DNA of 64,000 nt from Mesobacterium_A sp034670065 (GTDB taxonomy: Bacteria; Pseudomonadota; Alphaproteobacteria; Rhodobacterales; Rhodobacteraceae). Positions within the stretch are counted from its first letter, which is position 1, and the number at the start of each line of letters is the position of its first letter. Made by a program: the position numbers and the translations under genes. Positions 25,085-34,221 of the stretch are shown piece after piece. Below the pieces are notes generated by a model that did no database searches, was not told the origin of the DNA, and saw only the letters and a list, made by a program, of their open reading frames with translations. The DNA lies in the NCBI GenBank assembly GCA_034670065.1, contig JAXMOG010000001.1, positions 992,001-1,056,000 on the forward strand. Reading direction: 5' to 3'.

Positions 25085-28000
25085 ATGACCAAGCACAATG
25101 CCGATTTTCGCACCTACGCCTTGGAAGACCGCTATGCCACGACAAAGGGCCGTGTTTTTCTGACGGGGACACAGGCATTGGCGCGGATCATGATTGATCA
25201 AGCCAGACGCGACAGAACCGCAGGTTTAAACACAGCCGGTTTCATTTCCGGTTATCGCGGGTCGCCACTGGGTGGATTGGATTTGGAACTGTGGCGCGCC
25301 AAAGAGCGCCTGAACGCGGACCAAATCACATTCATGCCCGCAGTGAACGAAGACCTTGGCGCCACGGCGGTTTTAGGGGCCCAACAAGCGGTGTTGGATC
25401 CTGACTGCACGGTCGAGGGCGTGTTTTCAATGTGGTACGGCAAAGGTCCGGGGGTAGACCGTTCCGGCGACGCGCTGAAGCATGGCAACGCCTATGGCAC
25501 CTCTCCCAAGGGCGGGGTTCTGGTCGTTGCCGGAGATGACCATGGCTGTGTCAGCTCTTCCATGCCGCACCAATCCGATGTCGCCTTCATGGCGTGGTTC
25601 ATGCCCACACTGAATCCGGCGTCGGTTGAGGAGTATCTGGCCTTTGGTGAATACGGGATCGCCCTGTCGCGATTTTCGGGCACATGGGTGGGGTTCAAGG
25701 CCGTTTCCGAAACGGTTGAAAGCGGCCGCTCTGTTCCACTGCACCCTGACCGGAAATTTAGCTTTCCGGAAATTGAACGCCCAGCAGGCGGCTTGCACAT
25801 ACGCTCTGCCGATCTGCCCAGCCCCGAGATTGAGACCCGTATTCGCCACAAACTACGGGCGGTTCGCGCCTTTGCCGAGGCCAATCCGATTGATCGCCGG
25901 ATTTATAACGTCACGAATGCCAAGTTTGGCTTTGTATCAACCGGCAAAGGTCATCTGGATTTGATGGAGGCCCTGCGACTGTTGGGGTTGGATGAACCCG
26001 CCTGCCATCGTTTGGGCATTGATATCTACAAGGTTGGCATGGTCTGGCCATTGGCCCGGCGCAATGCTTTGCGGTTTGTCAAAGGCCTGAACGAAGTCTT
26101 GGTTGTCGAAGAAAAACGCGGCATCATTGAAAGCCAGTTCAAGGAATATTTCTATGACTGGCCGGGGGATAAGCCCCATAAAATGGTTGGAAAGTACGAC
26201 AGCCACGGCGAGCCGCTGATCCCCTGGACCGGCGAGTTAAGCCCGCTTCAGCTGGTCCCGATCATAGCGGCGCGACTTGATGCGTTTTTCCCCGAAGAGG
26301 GCCTGCCAGCCAAAGCCCGCGCGCTGACCGATACCCCACCACAACTGATCAATGTGCCAGGGGCAACGCGCACTCCGTATTTCTGTTCTGGCTGCCCGCA
26401 CAACAGCTCTACCAAGGTGCCAGAAGGCTCTGTTGCAGCAAGCGGTATCGGCTGCCATGTTATGGCCTCGTGGATGGACCGCAATACCGTGGGATACGCG
26501 CAGATGGGTGGCGAAGGCGTTCCGCATTTGGTGGCGTCCAAGTTTAATGGTGGCAAACACATCTTTCAGAATTTGGGTGAAGGCACATGGTATCATTCTG
26601 GGTCTTTGGCCATACGGCAGGCCATCGCCTCGGGCGCGAATATCACTTACAAAATCCTTTATAATGATGCCGTTGCCATGACAGGCGGCCAACCCGTTGA
26701 CGGCCCGGTTAGTGTAACAGGCATCGCCCATGCCTGCCGGGCCGAAGGTGTGGATCGGATCGCCGTGGTGTCCGATGATATTTCGAAATTTCGCCGTGCG
26801 GACTTTCCTGGCGGCACCAGCTTTGCCGATCGCGGTGAATTGGATCAATTGCAGCGCGAATTGCGTGACATTCCCGGTGTCTCTGTTTTGATTTACGAAC
26901 AGACCTGCGCCACAGAGAAACGGCGCAGACGCAAGCGCGGCACGATGGAAGATCCAAAACGCTTTGCCTTTATCAATGATTTGGTCTGCGAAGGGTGCGG
27001 CGACTGTTCGGTGGAATCCAACTGTCTAAGTGTAGAGCCCAAGGAAACCCCTTTGGGGCGCAAACGTCAGATCAACCTAAGCTCCTGTAATAAGGATTTT
27101 TCGTGCCTGAACGGGTTTTGCCCCAGCTTTGTTACGGTGCAAAACGCAACCCGTCGCAAACGAGCGGTCACTCTGAACTTGGAAACGCTGGAAACCGGGC
27201 TGCCTTCCCCTGACCTGCCCAGTCTGGCCAATCCGTTTGATTTAATGGTCACCGGCGTTGGGGGCACGGGGGTTGTGACCGTTGGTGCGCTGATCACAAT
27301 GGCCGCGCATCTTGAGGGCAAAGGCGCTTCGGTTCTGGACTTTACCGGCTTTGCCCAAAAATTCGGAACCGTGCTCAGCTATATCCGGCTGGGACAGGCG
27401 CCAGAGGTGCTGAACCAAGTGCGTATCGACATGCGGGCAGCAGATGCCGTGATCGGGTGCGATATCGTTGTCAGCTCTGCGCCAAAGGCATCAGCCCATT
27501 ATCGCGCGGGCACGCAGGTTGTCCTGAACCGTGCGGAGATGCCGACCGGTGATCTGGTATTGCGTCGCGACGCGCAGTTGAATGTCGACGCCCGCGAAGC
27601 GGCCGTTGCACGGGTTGTTGGGGCTGCAAACGTGGCCGGATTTGATGCCAATGCTGCGGCTGAAACCTTGATGGGCGATGCGGTCTTTGCCAATGTGATG
27701 ATGCTGGGCTTTGCATGGCAAAAGGGGTTGGTGCCCGTTGGCCATGCCGCCATCGCCCAAGCGATATTGTTGAATGGTGTCGCGGTTGAGAAAAACCGGG
27801 TCGCATTTGCCATCGGCCGCTGCATGGCCGCCGCCCCAGATCGCCTGAACGGATACTCAGATCCGCACCCTGTGGACGAGACGCTGGAACAGATCATCGA
27901 ACGCCGTGTCGCCTTTCTGACAGACTACCAAAATTCAGCCTACGCAAAAAGATTTGCCAACCGGATTGCCGCGTTTCGGGCAGCCCAGCCCGATGCCCCT

Positions 28001-28474
28001 GAAAATGTTCTGAAAACAGTGGCCCGCAACCTGTTCAAACTGATGGCCTACAAAGACGAGTTCGAGGTGGCACGGCTGTGGACGTCAGACACAGTAAAAC
28101 ACGAGTTAGCGGAGAAGTTCGAAGGGGATTACACGATCCAATACCATATGGCGCCACCGTTGCTGGGCTGGCGCAAAGATGGGCGCGGTCGGCCGATAAA
28201 ACGGGCGTTTGGCAGCTGGATGCAGCCCGTTCTAAGTACACTTTCACACCTGCGTGGGCTGCGTGGCACAGCGTTGAATCCTTTTGGCTATCACTATGAG
28301 GCGCGCATGCACCGCCAAACACTGGCGTGGTACGAAGATTTGATGGATCGGGCCGAAAACGGACCCCAATGGCACGACGCGCTGTCTGCCGCGAACGAGA
28401 TACGCGGATATGGACCAGTTCGTGCGGATGCGGTGCGCAAAGCCCGCGCAGAAGTCGAAAAGCTGTTGGCTTGA
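25085..28474 (+). CDS. Fused indolepyruvate:ferredoxin oxidoreductase-family protein
   Basis: A 1129-residue single-chain 2-oxoacid:ferredoxin oxidoreductase that combines the alpha (thiamine diphosphate and CoA) and gamma parts. It oxidatively decarboxylates arylpyruvates or other 2-oxo acids to acyl-CoA. N-terminal TKGRVFLTGTQALARI and FISGYRGSPLGGLD are typical of the fused alphaproteobacterial form. CSGCPHNSST and GIGCHVMASWMDRNT belong to the ThDP region, and CEGCGDCSVESNC with nearby Cys residues is an iron-sulfur region; GVGGTGVVTVGAL opens the gamma domain near residue 722. The Lrp gene diverges upstream. Confidence 0.9.
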   Translation: MTKHNADFRTYALEDRYATTKGRVFLTGTQALARIMIDQARRDRTAGLNTAGFISGYRGSPLGGLDLELWRAKERLNADQITFMPAVNEDLGATAVLGAQQAVLDPDCTVEGVFSMWYGKGPGVDRSGDALKHGNAYGTSPKGGVLVVAGDDHGCVSSSMPHQSDVAFMAWFMPTLNPASVEEYLAFGEYGIALSRFSGTWVGFKAVSETVESGRSVPLHPDRKFSFPEIERPAGGLHIRSADLPSPEIETRIRHKLRAVRAFAEANPIDRRIYNVTNAKFGFVSTGKGHLDLMEALRLLGLDEPACHRLGIDIYKVGMVWPLARRNALRFVKGLNEVLVVEEKRGIIESQFKEYFYDWPGDKPHKMVGKYDSHGEPLIPWTGELSPLQLVPIIAARLDAFFPEEGLPAKARALTDTPPQLINVPGATRTPYFCSGCPHNSSTKVPEGSVAASGIGCHVMASWMDRNTVGYAQMGGEGVPHLVASKFNGGKHIFQNLGEGTWYHSGSLAIRQAIASGANITYKILYNDAVAMTGGQPVDGPVSVTGIAHACRAEGVDRIAVVSDDISKFRRADFPGGTSFADRGELDQLQRELRDIPGVSVLIYEQTCATEKRRRRKRGTMEDPKRFAFINDLVCEGCGDCSVESNCLSVEPKETPLGRKRQINLSSCNKDFSCLNGFCPSFVTVQNATRRKRAVTLNLETLETGLPSPDLPSLANPFDLMVTGVGGTGVVTVGALITMAAHLEGKGASVLDFTGFAQKFGTVLSYIRLGQAPEVLNQVRIDMRAADAVIGCDIVVSSAPKASAHYRAGTQVVLNRAEMPTGDLVLRRDAQLNVDAREAAVARVVGAANVAGFDANAAAETLMGDAVFANVMMLGFAWQKGLVPVGHAAIAQAILLNGVAVEKNRVAFAIGRCMAAAPDRLNGYSDPHPVDETLEQIIERRVAFLTDYQNSAYAKRFANRIAAFRAAQPDAPENVLKTVARNLFKLMAYKDEFEVARLWTSDTVKHELAEKFEGDYTIQYHMAPPLLGWRKDGRGRPIKRAFGSWMQPVLSTLSHLRGLRGTALNPFGYHYEARMHRQTLAWYEDLMDRAENGPQWHDALSAANEIRGYGPVRADAVRKARAEVEKLLA

Positions 28475-28513
28475 AAATAGAATACTCGCTTTGATGCGCA
28501 GCACCCCACATAC

Positions 28514-28546
28514 CAAAACGCCCGGCTGATCAATTCAACCGGGCGT
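28514..28546 (-). terminator. Terminator between convergent IOR and SRPBCC genes
   Basis: An 8-bp perfect stem (ACGCCCGG / CCGGGCGT) with a 13-nt loop. Read on the minus strand it is followed by TTTT, so it serves the SRPBCC gene best; it may also block transcription from the other side. Confidence 0.5.
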
Positions 28547-28571
28547 CAATTCGGTGTTACGGTGGTCGGTT

Positions 28572-29084
28572 TCAGCCCTTGGCCTCGACCCGTGTTTTTA
28601 ACGCGGCATTCATCGCTTCAAAACCTCCGGCGGTGCTTTCGCCGATCAGGGGAAACAGAACATAGGCCAACATACCGCTGAAGGTTTCACCCTGACGGAA
28701 AAGGGTTTTGCCATCAGCTGTTTCTTCCATGGTGAAATGATGTTCGCCATCAAATACCCCCTTGAAGCCCAAGTGCCCGACCCAGCGCAGCTCTCTGGCT
28801 TCATCGCTGACCAAGACTGTGGGCGTGAAACCCATCGGCGCGTTGCCTGCAGGTTGGACGGTCACGTTCAACTGTCTGCCAACCGTCAAATCGCCCGACA
28901 TATGGGTTACAAACGGGTTCCAGCTTGCGTGGCCTTCTGTGTCGGACAGCTCTGCCCATACCGCGTGTGGTGGGGCATCGATCTCGATCTCTGTCGCGAT
29001 GGATTTTGTGGTGAACTGACCCACGCCATAGGCAGCGATCAGTGTGGAGGCAATGGCGACGGTGGCTGTGGTTAGGATGGACAT
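28572..29084 (-). CDS. SRPBCC-family (START-like) protein with N-terminal membrane segment
   Basis: A 170-residue protein. Residues 1-20 (MSILTTATVAIASTLIAAYG) form a signal peptide or anchor, followed by an SRPBCC domain (TEIEIDAPPHAVWAELSDTEGHASWNPFVTHMSGDLTVG) that would hold a small hydrophobic ligand. I start it at 29084, preceded by AAGGA; a longer frame to 29228 has no ribosome-binding site. It diverges from a LysR gene. The ligand is unknown. Confidence 0.78.
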   Translation of the reverse strand: MSILTTATVAIASTLIAAYGVGQFTTKSIATEIEIDAPPHAVWAELSDTEGHASWNPFVTHMSGDLTVGRQLNVTVQPAGNAPMGFTPTVLVSDEARELRWVGHLGFKGVFDGEHHFTMEETADGKTLFRQGETFSGMLAYVLFPLIGESTAGGFEAMNAALKTRVEAKG

Positions 29085-29226
29085 TGGGCATTCCTTTTTG
29101 GGTTTCGCAGCGCCCTTGGATCGTGGGACTGCGGTGTTTGCGATGACCCAAGACTGACACCAAATAAAAACTATATAAATCTCCCGATAATTGACCCTTA
29201 ATATAGATTTTTGTATACCCAGCCAC

Positions 29227-30126
29227 ATGCGTATTTCCTGGGATCTGATCCGAACCTTTCAATCCGTCGCCCAGACCGGCAGCTTGTCTGCTGCGGCACG
29301 GGCTTTGCAACTGACACAGCCCACCGTTGGGCGGCATATTGATCTGTTGGAACAGGCGCTGAATATGTCGCTGTTCATCCGCAGCCGTGAAGGCATGCAG
29401 CTGACCTCCAAGGGCGCTGATCTGATGGAAACAGCACTGGAAATGGACCGCGCCGCGACTGGGTTTGAACGCCAGGCGACAGGTCTGGATGATGACATCA
29501 GCGGCGTGGTGCGTGTTTCGGCCAATGACATTTTTGGTGTTTTGATCCTGCCCTACGTCCTGCCTCAGTTCATGGACCAAAATCCGGGGATCGAGATTGA
29601 GTTGATTGTCAGCAACTCTGCCGCAAACCTGTTGCAGCGGGATGCAGACGTGGCCATCCGTATGTTCAGACCAACCCAAAACGATCTGGTTGCCCGCAAG
29701 ATCGCCGAACTGCCGCTGGGGCTGTATGCCCACCGCGACTACCTTGCCCAACATGGCACGCCGCAAACCATTGGCGATCTGCATGCGCACCGTTTCATCG
29801 GGTTTGACCGTGATACTTCGCTGATTGATGCCGCGCGTATGCTGGGGGAAACCTTTACGCCCAAAGACTTTGTCTTCCGCTGCGACAATATCCTAAGCCA
29901 TGTCGCGGCGATCCGATCTGGCATTGGCATCGGCGTGACGCATCAAGGCTTAGCCGCAGCATGGGATGGGGTTGAGCCGGTGCTAACCGACCTGCCCCTG
30001 CCAGGATTGGACCTGTGGTTGGCCTGCCATTCCGAAGTGCGCCACAACCAGCGTATTCGCGCGGTTATGGATTTTCTGGGCGATACGCTGCGCGAGCCTT
30101 ATCGCTTTGTCCCAGCACAGCTATAG
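29227..30126 (+). CDS. LysR-family transcriptional regulator
   Basis: A 299-residue LysR regulator with the helix-turn-helix TGSLSAAARALQLTQPTVGRHIDLLEQAL (about 17-45) and an effector domain with VSANDIFGVLILPYVLPQFMDQNPGIEIEL. The ATG at 29227 fits the usual LysR N terminus (MRISWDLIRTF). It diverges from the SRPBCC gene, and the AT-rich gap contains AAATCT and AGATTT half-sites at about 29177 and 29204. Its stop is directly adjacent to that of the convergent GST gene. Confidence 0.85.
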   Translation: MRISWDLIRTFQSVAQTGSLSAAARALQLTQPTVGRHIDLLEQALNMSLFIRSREGMQLTSKGADLMETALEMDRAATGFERQATGLDDDISGVVRVSANDIFGVLILPYVLPQFMDQNPGIEIELIVSNSAANLLQRDADVAIRMFRPTQNDLVARKIAELPLGLYAHRDYLAQHGTPQTIGDLHAHRFIGFDRDTSLIDAARMLGETFTPKDFVFRCDNILSHVAAIRSGIGIGVTHQGLAAAWDGVEPVLTDLPLPGLDLWLACHSEVRHNQRIRAVMDFLGDTLREPYRFVPAQL

Positions 30127-31164
30127 ATCACCGCCTGCCAATTCGGGATGTTCGTAGGCTTCAGGATAGGTCATGGGGCGCAATGGGCCCAGCGGCACAG
30201 TGTTGTTCCAAGACCGTCCAAAATAGCCCTGTTTGCAGTGCACCAGCGAATTGCTTTCGGCAACGCCGGGCATGGCATAGACGCGGCATAGCCAGCGCCA
30301 CAGGTTCGGATAATCCAGAATGCGAGCGCCATTCAACTTCATGCGCACATAGTAGACCGGGTCATGACGATAGAGCGTTGGGAACAGACGCAAGTCCGCC
30401 TCGGTGAAATTTGCCCCTGTCAGAAAGGGTCGATCGTCCGAGGACAACCGCGCCTCTAACGTTGCAAGCATGTCGAAATAGGCGGTAAACGCGGCGGCGT
30501 AGACCGCCTGATCAGAAGAAAACCCAGCCTTATAGGCACCGTTGTTGATAGTGACGTAGATCGCTTGGTTCAGCGCATCAATCTCTTCCCGCAAGGCATT
30601 GGACTGTGGGTATAAATCAGGGCGATCTGCATCCGAAAGCGCGCTGCCAAGCGCTATAGCCTGATCGTTCAGCATCCGGATAATCTCGGCGCTTTCGTTG
30701 TTCACGATGCGCCCGGACTTCTTGTCATACAGAACCGGCACAGACCCTTCATCGGCCCCTTCTGCGGCATAGATTTGCTTGACCAGACGATACCCTTTGC
30801 CGGTGCCTGTTTCCGCCGAACACTCGGGCAATGGCGCACCGGTCAGAGCCGATATGCGGGCTGGATTAAATTCCCACAGGTTCGGGCCCGCTGGATCATC
30901 GTCGTTTGTCCGGCTGGGAAAGGCGACATCCAAACCAATGCTGCCTTGCAAACCCAACACATTGCGCGCCAGGGTCACGCGGTGGCACCACGGGCAATTC
31001 AGCGCAACAAATAAGTGGTAGCGCCCTGGTTCAGCGGGAAAATCCGCATCCCCCAAGGCGCTACGAAACCCGCTGACGCCACGAACAAATTCACCTTTTG
31101 CCCTGCGGGCTGCGGCATTGGCCTGCGATTCTTCTACCGCAAGTTCATCTGTTCGTTTTGTCAT
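30121..31164 (-). CDS. Glutathione S-transferase, glutathionyl-hydroquinone reductase type
   Basis: A 347-residue cytoplasmic xi/omega-type GST. The catalytic motif NCPWCHRV has Cys57 in the position of the reductase cysteine; VNNESAEIIRML is the glutathione-binding stretch, and the C-terminal helical domain ends in the typical PLGPLRPM region. These enzymes reduce glutathionyl-hydroquinones formed from quinones. The ATG at 31164 has AGGAG upstream. It follows the hemerythrin-like gene by 10 bases and is probably cotranscribed. Confidence 0.87.
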   Translation of the reverse strand: MTKRTDELAVEESQANAAARRAKGEFVRGVSGFRSALGDADFPAEPGRYHLFVALNCPWCHRVTLARNVLGLQGSIGLDVAFPSRTNDDDPAGPNLWEFNPARISALTGAPLPECSAETGTGKGYRLVKQIYAAEGADEGSVPVLYDKKSGRIVNNESAEIIRMLNDQAIALGSALSDADRPDLYPQSNALREEIDALNQAIYVTINNGAYKAGFSSDQAVYAAAFTAYFDMLATLEARLSSDDRPFLTGANFTEADLRLFPTLYRHDPVYYVRMKLNGARILDYPNLWRWLCRVYAMPGVAESNSLVHCKQGYFGRSWNNTVPLGPLRPMTYPEAYEHPELAGGDL

Positions 31165-31174
31165 GCGCGTTCTC

Positions 31175-31741
31175 CTACCCCCGCAAACGGTGATGCAGGA
31201 TGATCGGCACTGCAAGCTCTTCTTCATCGCTCAAGTGACGTTCCAGAAACGCATCAATTGTCTGCGCCAGACCATGAAGTTTGCCAGCCTCATCGCGCGC
31301 TTGCGTTTCATCCAGATGGATCAGCTTGATCGCGCGATTTGCGGTTCGGGTGAACTGCTCCAAAACCACATCAAGGTCGGCATGATCCTTTTCCAGAATG
31401 TCCAATCCAACATCAAACCGGGGATCCGCGGCTGAAAGCTCTGGGAAGTAGGAATGATCCTCCCAGCCGTGGTGCCCGTGAAGATTGGCCACCAGCGTAT
31501 TGCCCCGAAAGGACAGATCAGCCCCATATGCTTCGGGATCTTGGGCGCCATCCAGATAGCTTTCGGTGCTTGTGCGGATAGAGGTGCTCAGCCGACGGAA
31601 CATGCGATGCGCGCCCAGCCAATGCTGCGTTTTTTCCCGAAAACCGGGATGAGCATCCCAAGAGTCACGCGGATAGTCCGCCAACAGGCGCTGCATTTCA
31701 GTTGGCATTTCGGTGGTACGGATGTGGAATTCGTCAAACAT
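31175..31741 (-). CDS. Hemerythrin-like (HHE) domain protein
   Basis: A 188-residue four-helix HHE protein. Likely di-iron ligands are His45 (GAHRMF), the His88/90/91 and Glu94 group (LHGHHGWEDH), His120 (EKDHAD), and His169 with Glu173 (HLSDEEE). I start at the ATG at 31741, which has GGAAAGG upstream, rather than at an in-frame ATG at 31759 without one. Such proteins bind oxygen or nitric oxide, or repair iron clusters. It is first in a two-gene unit with the GST. Confidence 0.85.
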   Translation of the reverse strand: MFDEFHIRTTEMPTEMQRLLADYPRDSWDAHPGFREKTQHWLGAHRMFRRLSTSIRTSTESYLDGAQDPEAYGADLSFRGNTLVANLHGHHGWEDHSYFPELSAADPRFDVGLDILEKDHADLDVVLEQFTRTANRAIKLIHLDETQARDEAGKLHGLAQTIDAFLERHLSDEEELAVPIILHHRLRG

Positions 31742-31797
31742 GTCTTTTCCTTTCCCCATTTACGTGGGGTCAGTTTGAGCCACGATAAGCCGCAAAG

Positions 31798-31816
31798 ATG
31801 CATGTCAGCCATGCAT
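31798..31816. promoter_or_regulatory. Inverted repeat ATGCATG-N5-CATGCAT
   Basis: A perfect 7-bp dyad lies 57-75 bases upstream of the hemerythrin-like start, within AAAGATGCATG and CATGCATTTT. The half-site resembles the AAGATGCATTT half of the E. coli NsrR consensus, but the spacing between ATGCAT cores is 7 rather than 5 bases. Confidence 0.45.
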
Positions 31817-31932
31817 TTTAATCAAGGGTTTCCAACCATCAATGCGGTGAACGCATGGCCGTCTACGCCCATTTGGCCAACGTTTTTTGATGGTTTTTTA
31901 CCGTCCCCTGACCACTGCAACCTGTCAAAACT

Positions 31933-31956
31933 GGCGCAAAACAGCTGTTTTTCGCC
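31933..31956. promoter_or_regulatory. 24-bp near-perfect palindrome centred on CAGCTG
   Basis: The core AAAACAGCTGTTTT (31938-31951) is a perfect palindrome extended by GGCG and CGCC outer arms with one mismatched pair. It sits about 115 bases before the first GYF gene and, lacking a loop, is more like a dimer-binding operator than a terminator. Confidence 0.5.
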
Positions 31957-32071
31957 TAAAAACACGGTTTCCCAATCACAAGCGAGCGATCTGAGCGCAA
32001 AGGTAGCCAACAGCATTGATCGATTACCTGAGGTCAGTCTAAACTTTTCATATTTTTCGGAGGGCTATTTC

Positions 32072-32806
32072 ATGAAGCGGATTACGCTTACGTTTTTTTC
32101 GTTCAGTTTCTTGTTGTTCAGCGTGGTTCAATACGCGGCACCTGCCTATGCAAATGCCCACCTTCAACCACCCGCGCCCCCTCCTCAGATCGGGGGAGTA
32201 ACACCGCCACCGCCGCCACCGCCGCCGCCACCCGCGCAACAACTCAAAGTCTACTACACGGTGAATGGCCAAACTTTGGGCCCGTTCAATGCTGACCAGT
32301 TGAAGGCCAAAATCGCGGCAGGCGAAGTGGGCCGTCAAACCCTTGTCTGGATGGAAGGCATGGCCGAATGGCAAGCCGCCGCAACAGTTGCTGCTGTCGC
32401 GCCGTTGCTGACCAATGTCCCGCCAACACCGAAATTTGATGCGGCTGCATATTTGGTCGGCACATGGGAAGCACGCTACACAGTGTCGATACCCGGTCAA
32501 GGACAGGCGCAAGTTTCGGAATCCATGACCTATCGGCCAGATGGTACGGTGACGGGTTTTGGCACAATGGTCTCTCAGTCCACCTATGGTCCAATCACTG
32601 TAACCATGTCGTCGCAGGGGACATTTACCGCCGAAGCAAAGACACAAAACAGTTTCGTTTTAACCCCAAACATCCAGGTCACTTTTAACAGCGGTGCGGG
32701 TATCCCCAATACGTCCACGAATACGACGCCTGCGTTGTTGACCGTTGTCGACCGCAACACGATGGCCATTGACGCAGGTACACGCATGCACCGTGTCGGG
32801 AACTAG
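32072..32806 (+). CDS. Secreted GYF_2-domain protein 1 with deca-proline tract
   Basis: A 244-residue exported protein. Residues 1-29 are a signal peptide ending in AYANA; 32-56 form a proline-rich linker with ten consecutive prolines (45-54); 59-105 match the GYF_2 domain (VYYTVNGQTLGPFNADQL, LVWMEGMAEW); from about 121 a beta-rich domain begins YLVGTWEARY, like a lipocalin-type barrel. GGAGGG precedes the ATG at 32072; the longer open frame upstream is not coding. It is first of three tandem paralogues. GYF domains bind proline-rich peptides, so it may bind its own or a neighbour's tract. Function unknown. Confidence 0.82.
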   Translation: MKRITLTFFSFSFLLFSVVQYAAPAYANAHLQPPAPPPQIGGVTPPPPPPPPPPAQQLKVYYTVNGQTLGPFNADQLKAKIAAGEVGRQTLVWMEGMAEWQAAATVAAVAPLLTNVPPTPKFDAAAYLVGTWEARYTVSIPGQGQAQVSESMTYRPDGTVTGFGTMVSQSTYGPITVTMSSQGTFTAEAKTQNSFVLTPNIQVTFNSGAGIPNTSTNTTPALLTVVDRNTMAIDAGTRMHRVGN

Positions 32807-32817
32807 GAGGGTTCGCT

Positions 32818-33516
32818 ATGTTTCGACTGATTATCCTTGTTTTGGCCTTGGCCTCACCCGCGATTGCACAAGACGTCCAGCGCATTCAGCCCAGACTTGG
32901 CCTTAGCACAACTCAGGCTGAGCAACCGCTTCAGGTCTATATCGTGGTGGACGGGAAACAAGTTGGCCCGTTGGATGAGGCTGGCTTGGCGGGCTTTTTG
33001 GGCTCGCCCGAAGCAGCCTCCAGCACATATGCCTGGCTGCCCGGAATGACAGAATGGGCCTTGGCCTCAACCATTCCTGCGCTGCAAGCGGCGATCGCTT
33101 CGATGAACCAAAGCGAGAGCGGGGAAATGACCCCACCCAGCGACCCAAACGCGTTTATGTTGGGTGTCTGGTTTAGCGAGCAATTTACCTGGACCCTTGA
33201 AGACGTGAAGTACAGCACTGTCATCCAGATAAAAATGTTGCCAAATGGCCGTTTCGAAGGGGCCACCTTGTTTCGACCTAAGGACAAACAAGAAGGACCG
33301 ATCCGCATTTCGCATGAACGTGGCACCTGGAGTGCAACCGCAGTGGAAGATGGCAAATTTTCGTTGGAACGCAAAATCTCATTCACAGCGGTTGAGGATG
33401 GCGTAGTCAAAGGGCAAGGCCGCATGGAAGACACCTTCGTGCTGAAAGCCACAGGGCCAAATGGCGTGGAATCTAACGAAGGCATCGCATTCGTGCGCAT
33501 TCCGGAACGCGACTAG
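32818..33516 (+). CDS. Secreted GYF_2-domain protein 2
   Basis: A 232-residue exported paralogue: signal peptide 1-17 (ending SPAIAQ), GYF_2 domain at about 38-90 (VYIVVDGKQVGPLDEAGL, AWLPGMTEW), and a C-terminal beta-rich domain starting FMLGVWFSEQF with a long GRFEGATLF/GTWSATA series. The AGGAGGG ribosome-binding site overlaps the GYF1 stop codon, so the genes are cotranscribed. The order of parts is the same as in GYF1 and GYF3, but the poly-proline tract is missing. Confidence 0.8.
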   Translation: MFRLIILVLALASPAIAQDVQRIQPRLGLSTTQAEQPLQVYIVVDGKQVGPLDEAGLAGFLGSPEAASSTYAWLPGMTEWALASTIPALQAAIASMNQSESGEMTPPSDPNAFMLGVWFSEQFTWTLEDVKYSTVIQIKMLPNGRFEGATLFRPKDKQEGPIRISHERGTWSATAVEDGKFSLERKISFTAVEDGVVKGQGRMEDTFVLKATGPNGVESNEGIAFVRIPERD

Positions 33517-33520
33517 CCCT

Positions 33521-34192
33521 ATGAAACGCCGGGGCTTTTTGCTGGGTTCCCTTGCCCTTCTTTGGCCAATGCAGGCCGCGGCTCTGTCGGTCTATGTGGC
33601 TGAAGACGGGCAAGTTCTGGGTCCGTTTGACGCCGCGGCCTTAAAGACCCGCATCTTGTCAAAGGCAGAGGCCGCCAAGACACTGGTCTGGATGCAAGGC
33701 ATGAACGATTGGACCCCGGCAAGTCAGGTTCCGGCTTTGGCGGGGTTTGTCGCTGGTCTGCCTATAGAAACTCCATTTGATGCCGCCAAGTTTATCATCG
33801 GGTCTTGGAAAAGTGACACCCAGGTGATCGAAACAAAAAAGAAAGTGGGTGTCATGGGAACAATTTCCTTTATTTTTCGGGCAGATGGCACCTACAGCGG
33901 CCAGAAATCCGGTGCGTATTTTCATTCACGCGCAACAGCGGGCGCGGATCCAAGCAGACCGGAAATCGATACCCAGCATTACATTGTTAACCTTACCATG
34001 ACAGGAACCTATGAGGTGACACTTGGTCAAGATGGGTATTTTTCAGTTCATATGAAAGGTAAGTCGGTCGACAACAGCACCGGTGCCGAGGGAGCGACAA
34101 GAAAAGGAAGCGAAACCTACGATTTCAGGCAATTGGGGCCAATTCTGATGCAAACTCGCTATGGCGTTAAATATCATAGAGCCAGCTACTAA
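33521..34192 (+). CDS. Secreted GYF_2-domain protein 3
   Basis: A 223-residue exported paralogue: signal peptide 1-21 (MKRRGFLLGSLALLWPMQAAA, with an RR pair that could also suit Tat), GYF_2 domain at about 23-70 (VYVAEDGQVLGPFDAAAL, LVWMQGMNDW), then a beta-rich domain opening FIIGSWKSDTQV. It begins 4 bases after the GYF2 stop with no ribosome-binding site, implying translational coupling. It ends just short of the convergent CHAT gene. Confidence 0.8.
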   Translation: MKRRGFLLGSLALLWPMQAAALSVYVAEDGQVLGPFDAAALKTRILSKAEAAKTLVWMQGMNDWTPASQVPALAGFVAGLPIETPFDAAKFIIGSWKSDTQVIETKKKVGVMGTISFIFRADGTYSGQKSGAYFHSRATAGADPSRPEIDTQHYIVNLTMTGTYEVTLGQDGYFSVHMKGKSVDNSTGAEGATRKGSETYDFRQLGPILMQTRYGVKYHRASY

Positions 34193-34201
34193 GCCGGGCG
34201 A

Positions 34202-34221
34202 CCACCGGTTCACATCGGTGG
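34202..34221. terminator. Hairpin between convergent GYF3 and CHAT genes
   Basis: A 6-bp stem (CCACCG / CGGTGG) with an 8-nt loop lies over the CHAT stop codon. It has no T tract, so it would be a weak bidirectional terminator at most. Confidence 0.25.

Larger units (their letters stand above)
31742..32071. other. Divergent intergenic region upstream of the GYF cluster
   Basis: About 330 bp with no gene. It holds two clear dyads (31798-31816 and 31933-31956), two TTTTTT tracts near 31882 and 31894, and an AT-rich stretch just before the GYF1 gene that would suit a promoter. Confidence 0.55.
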
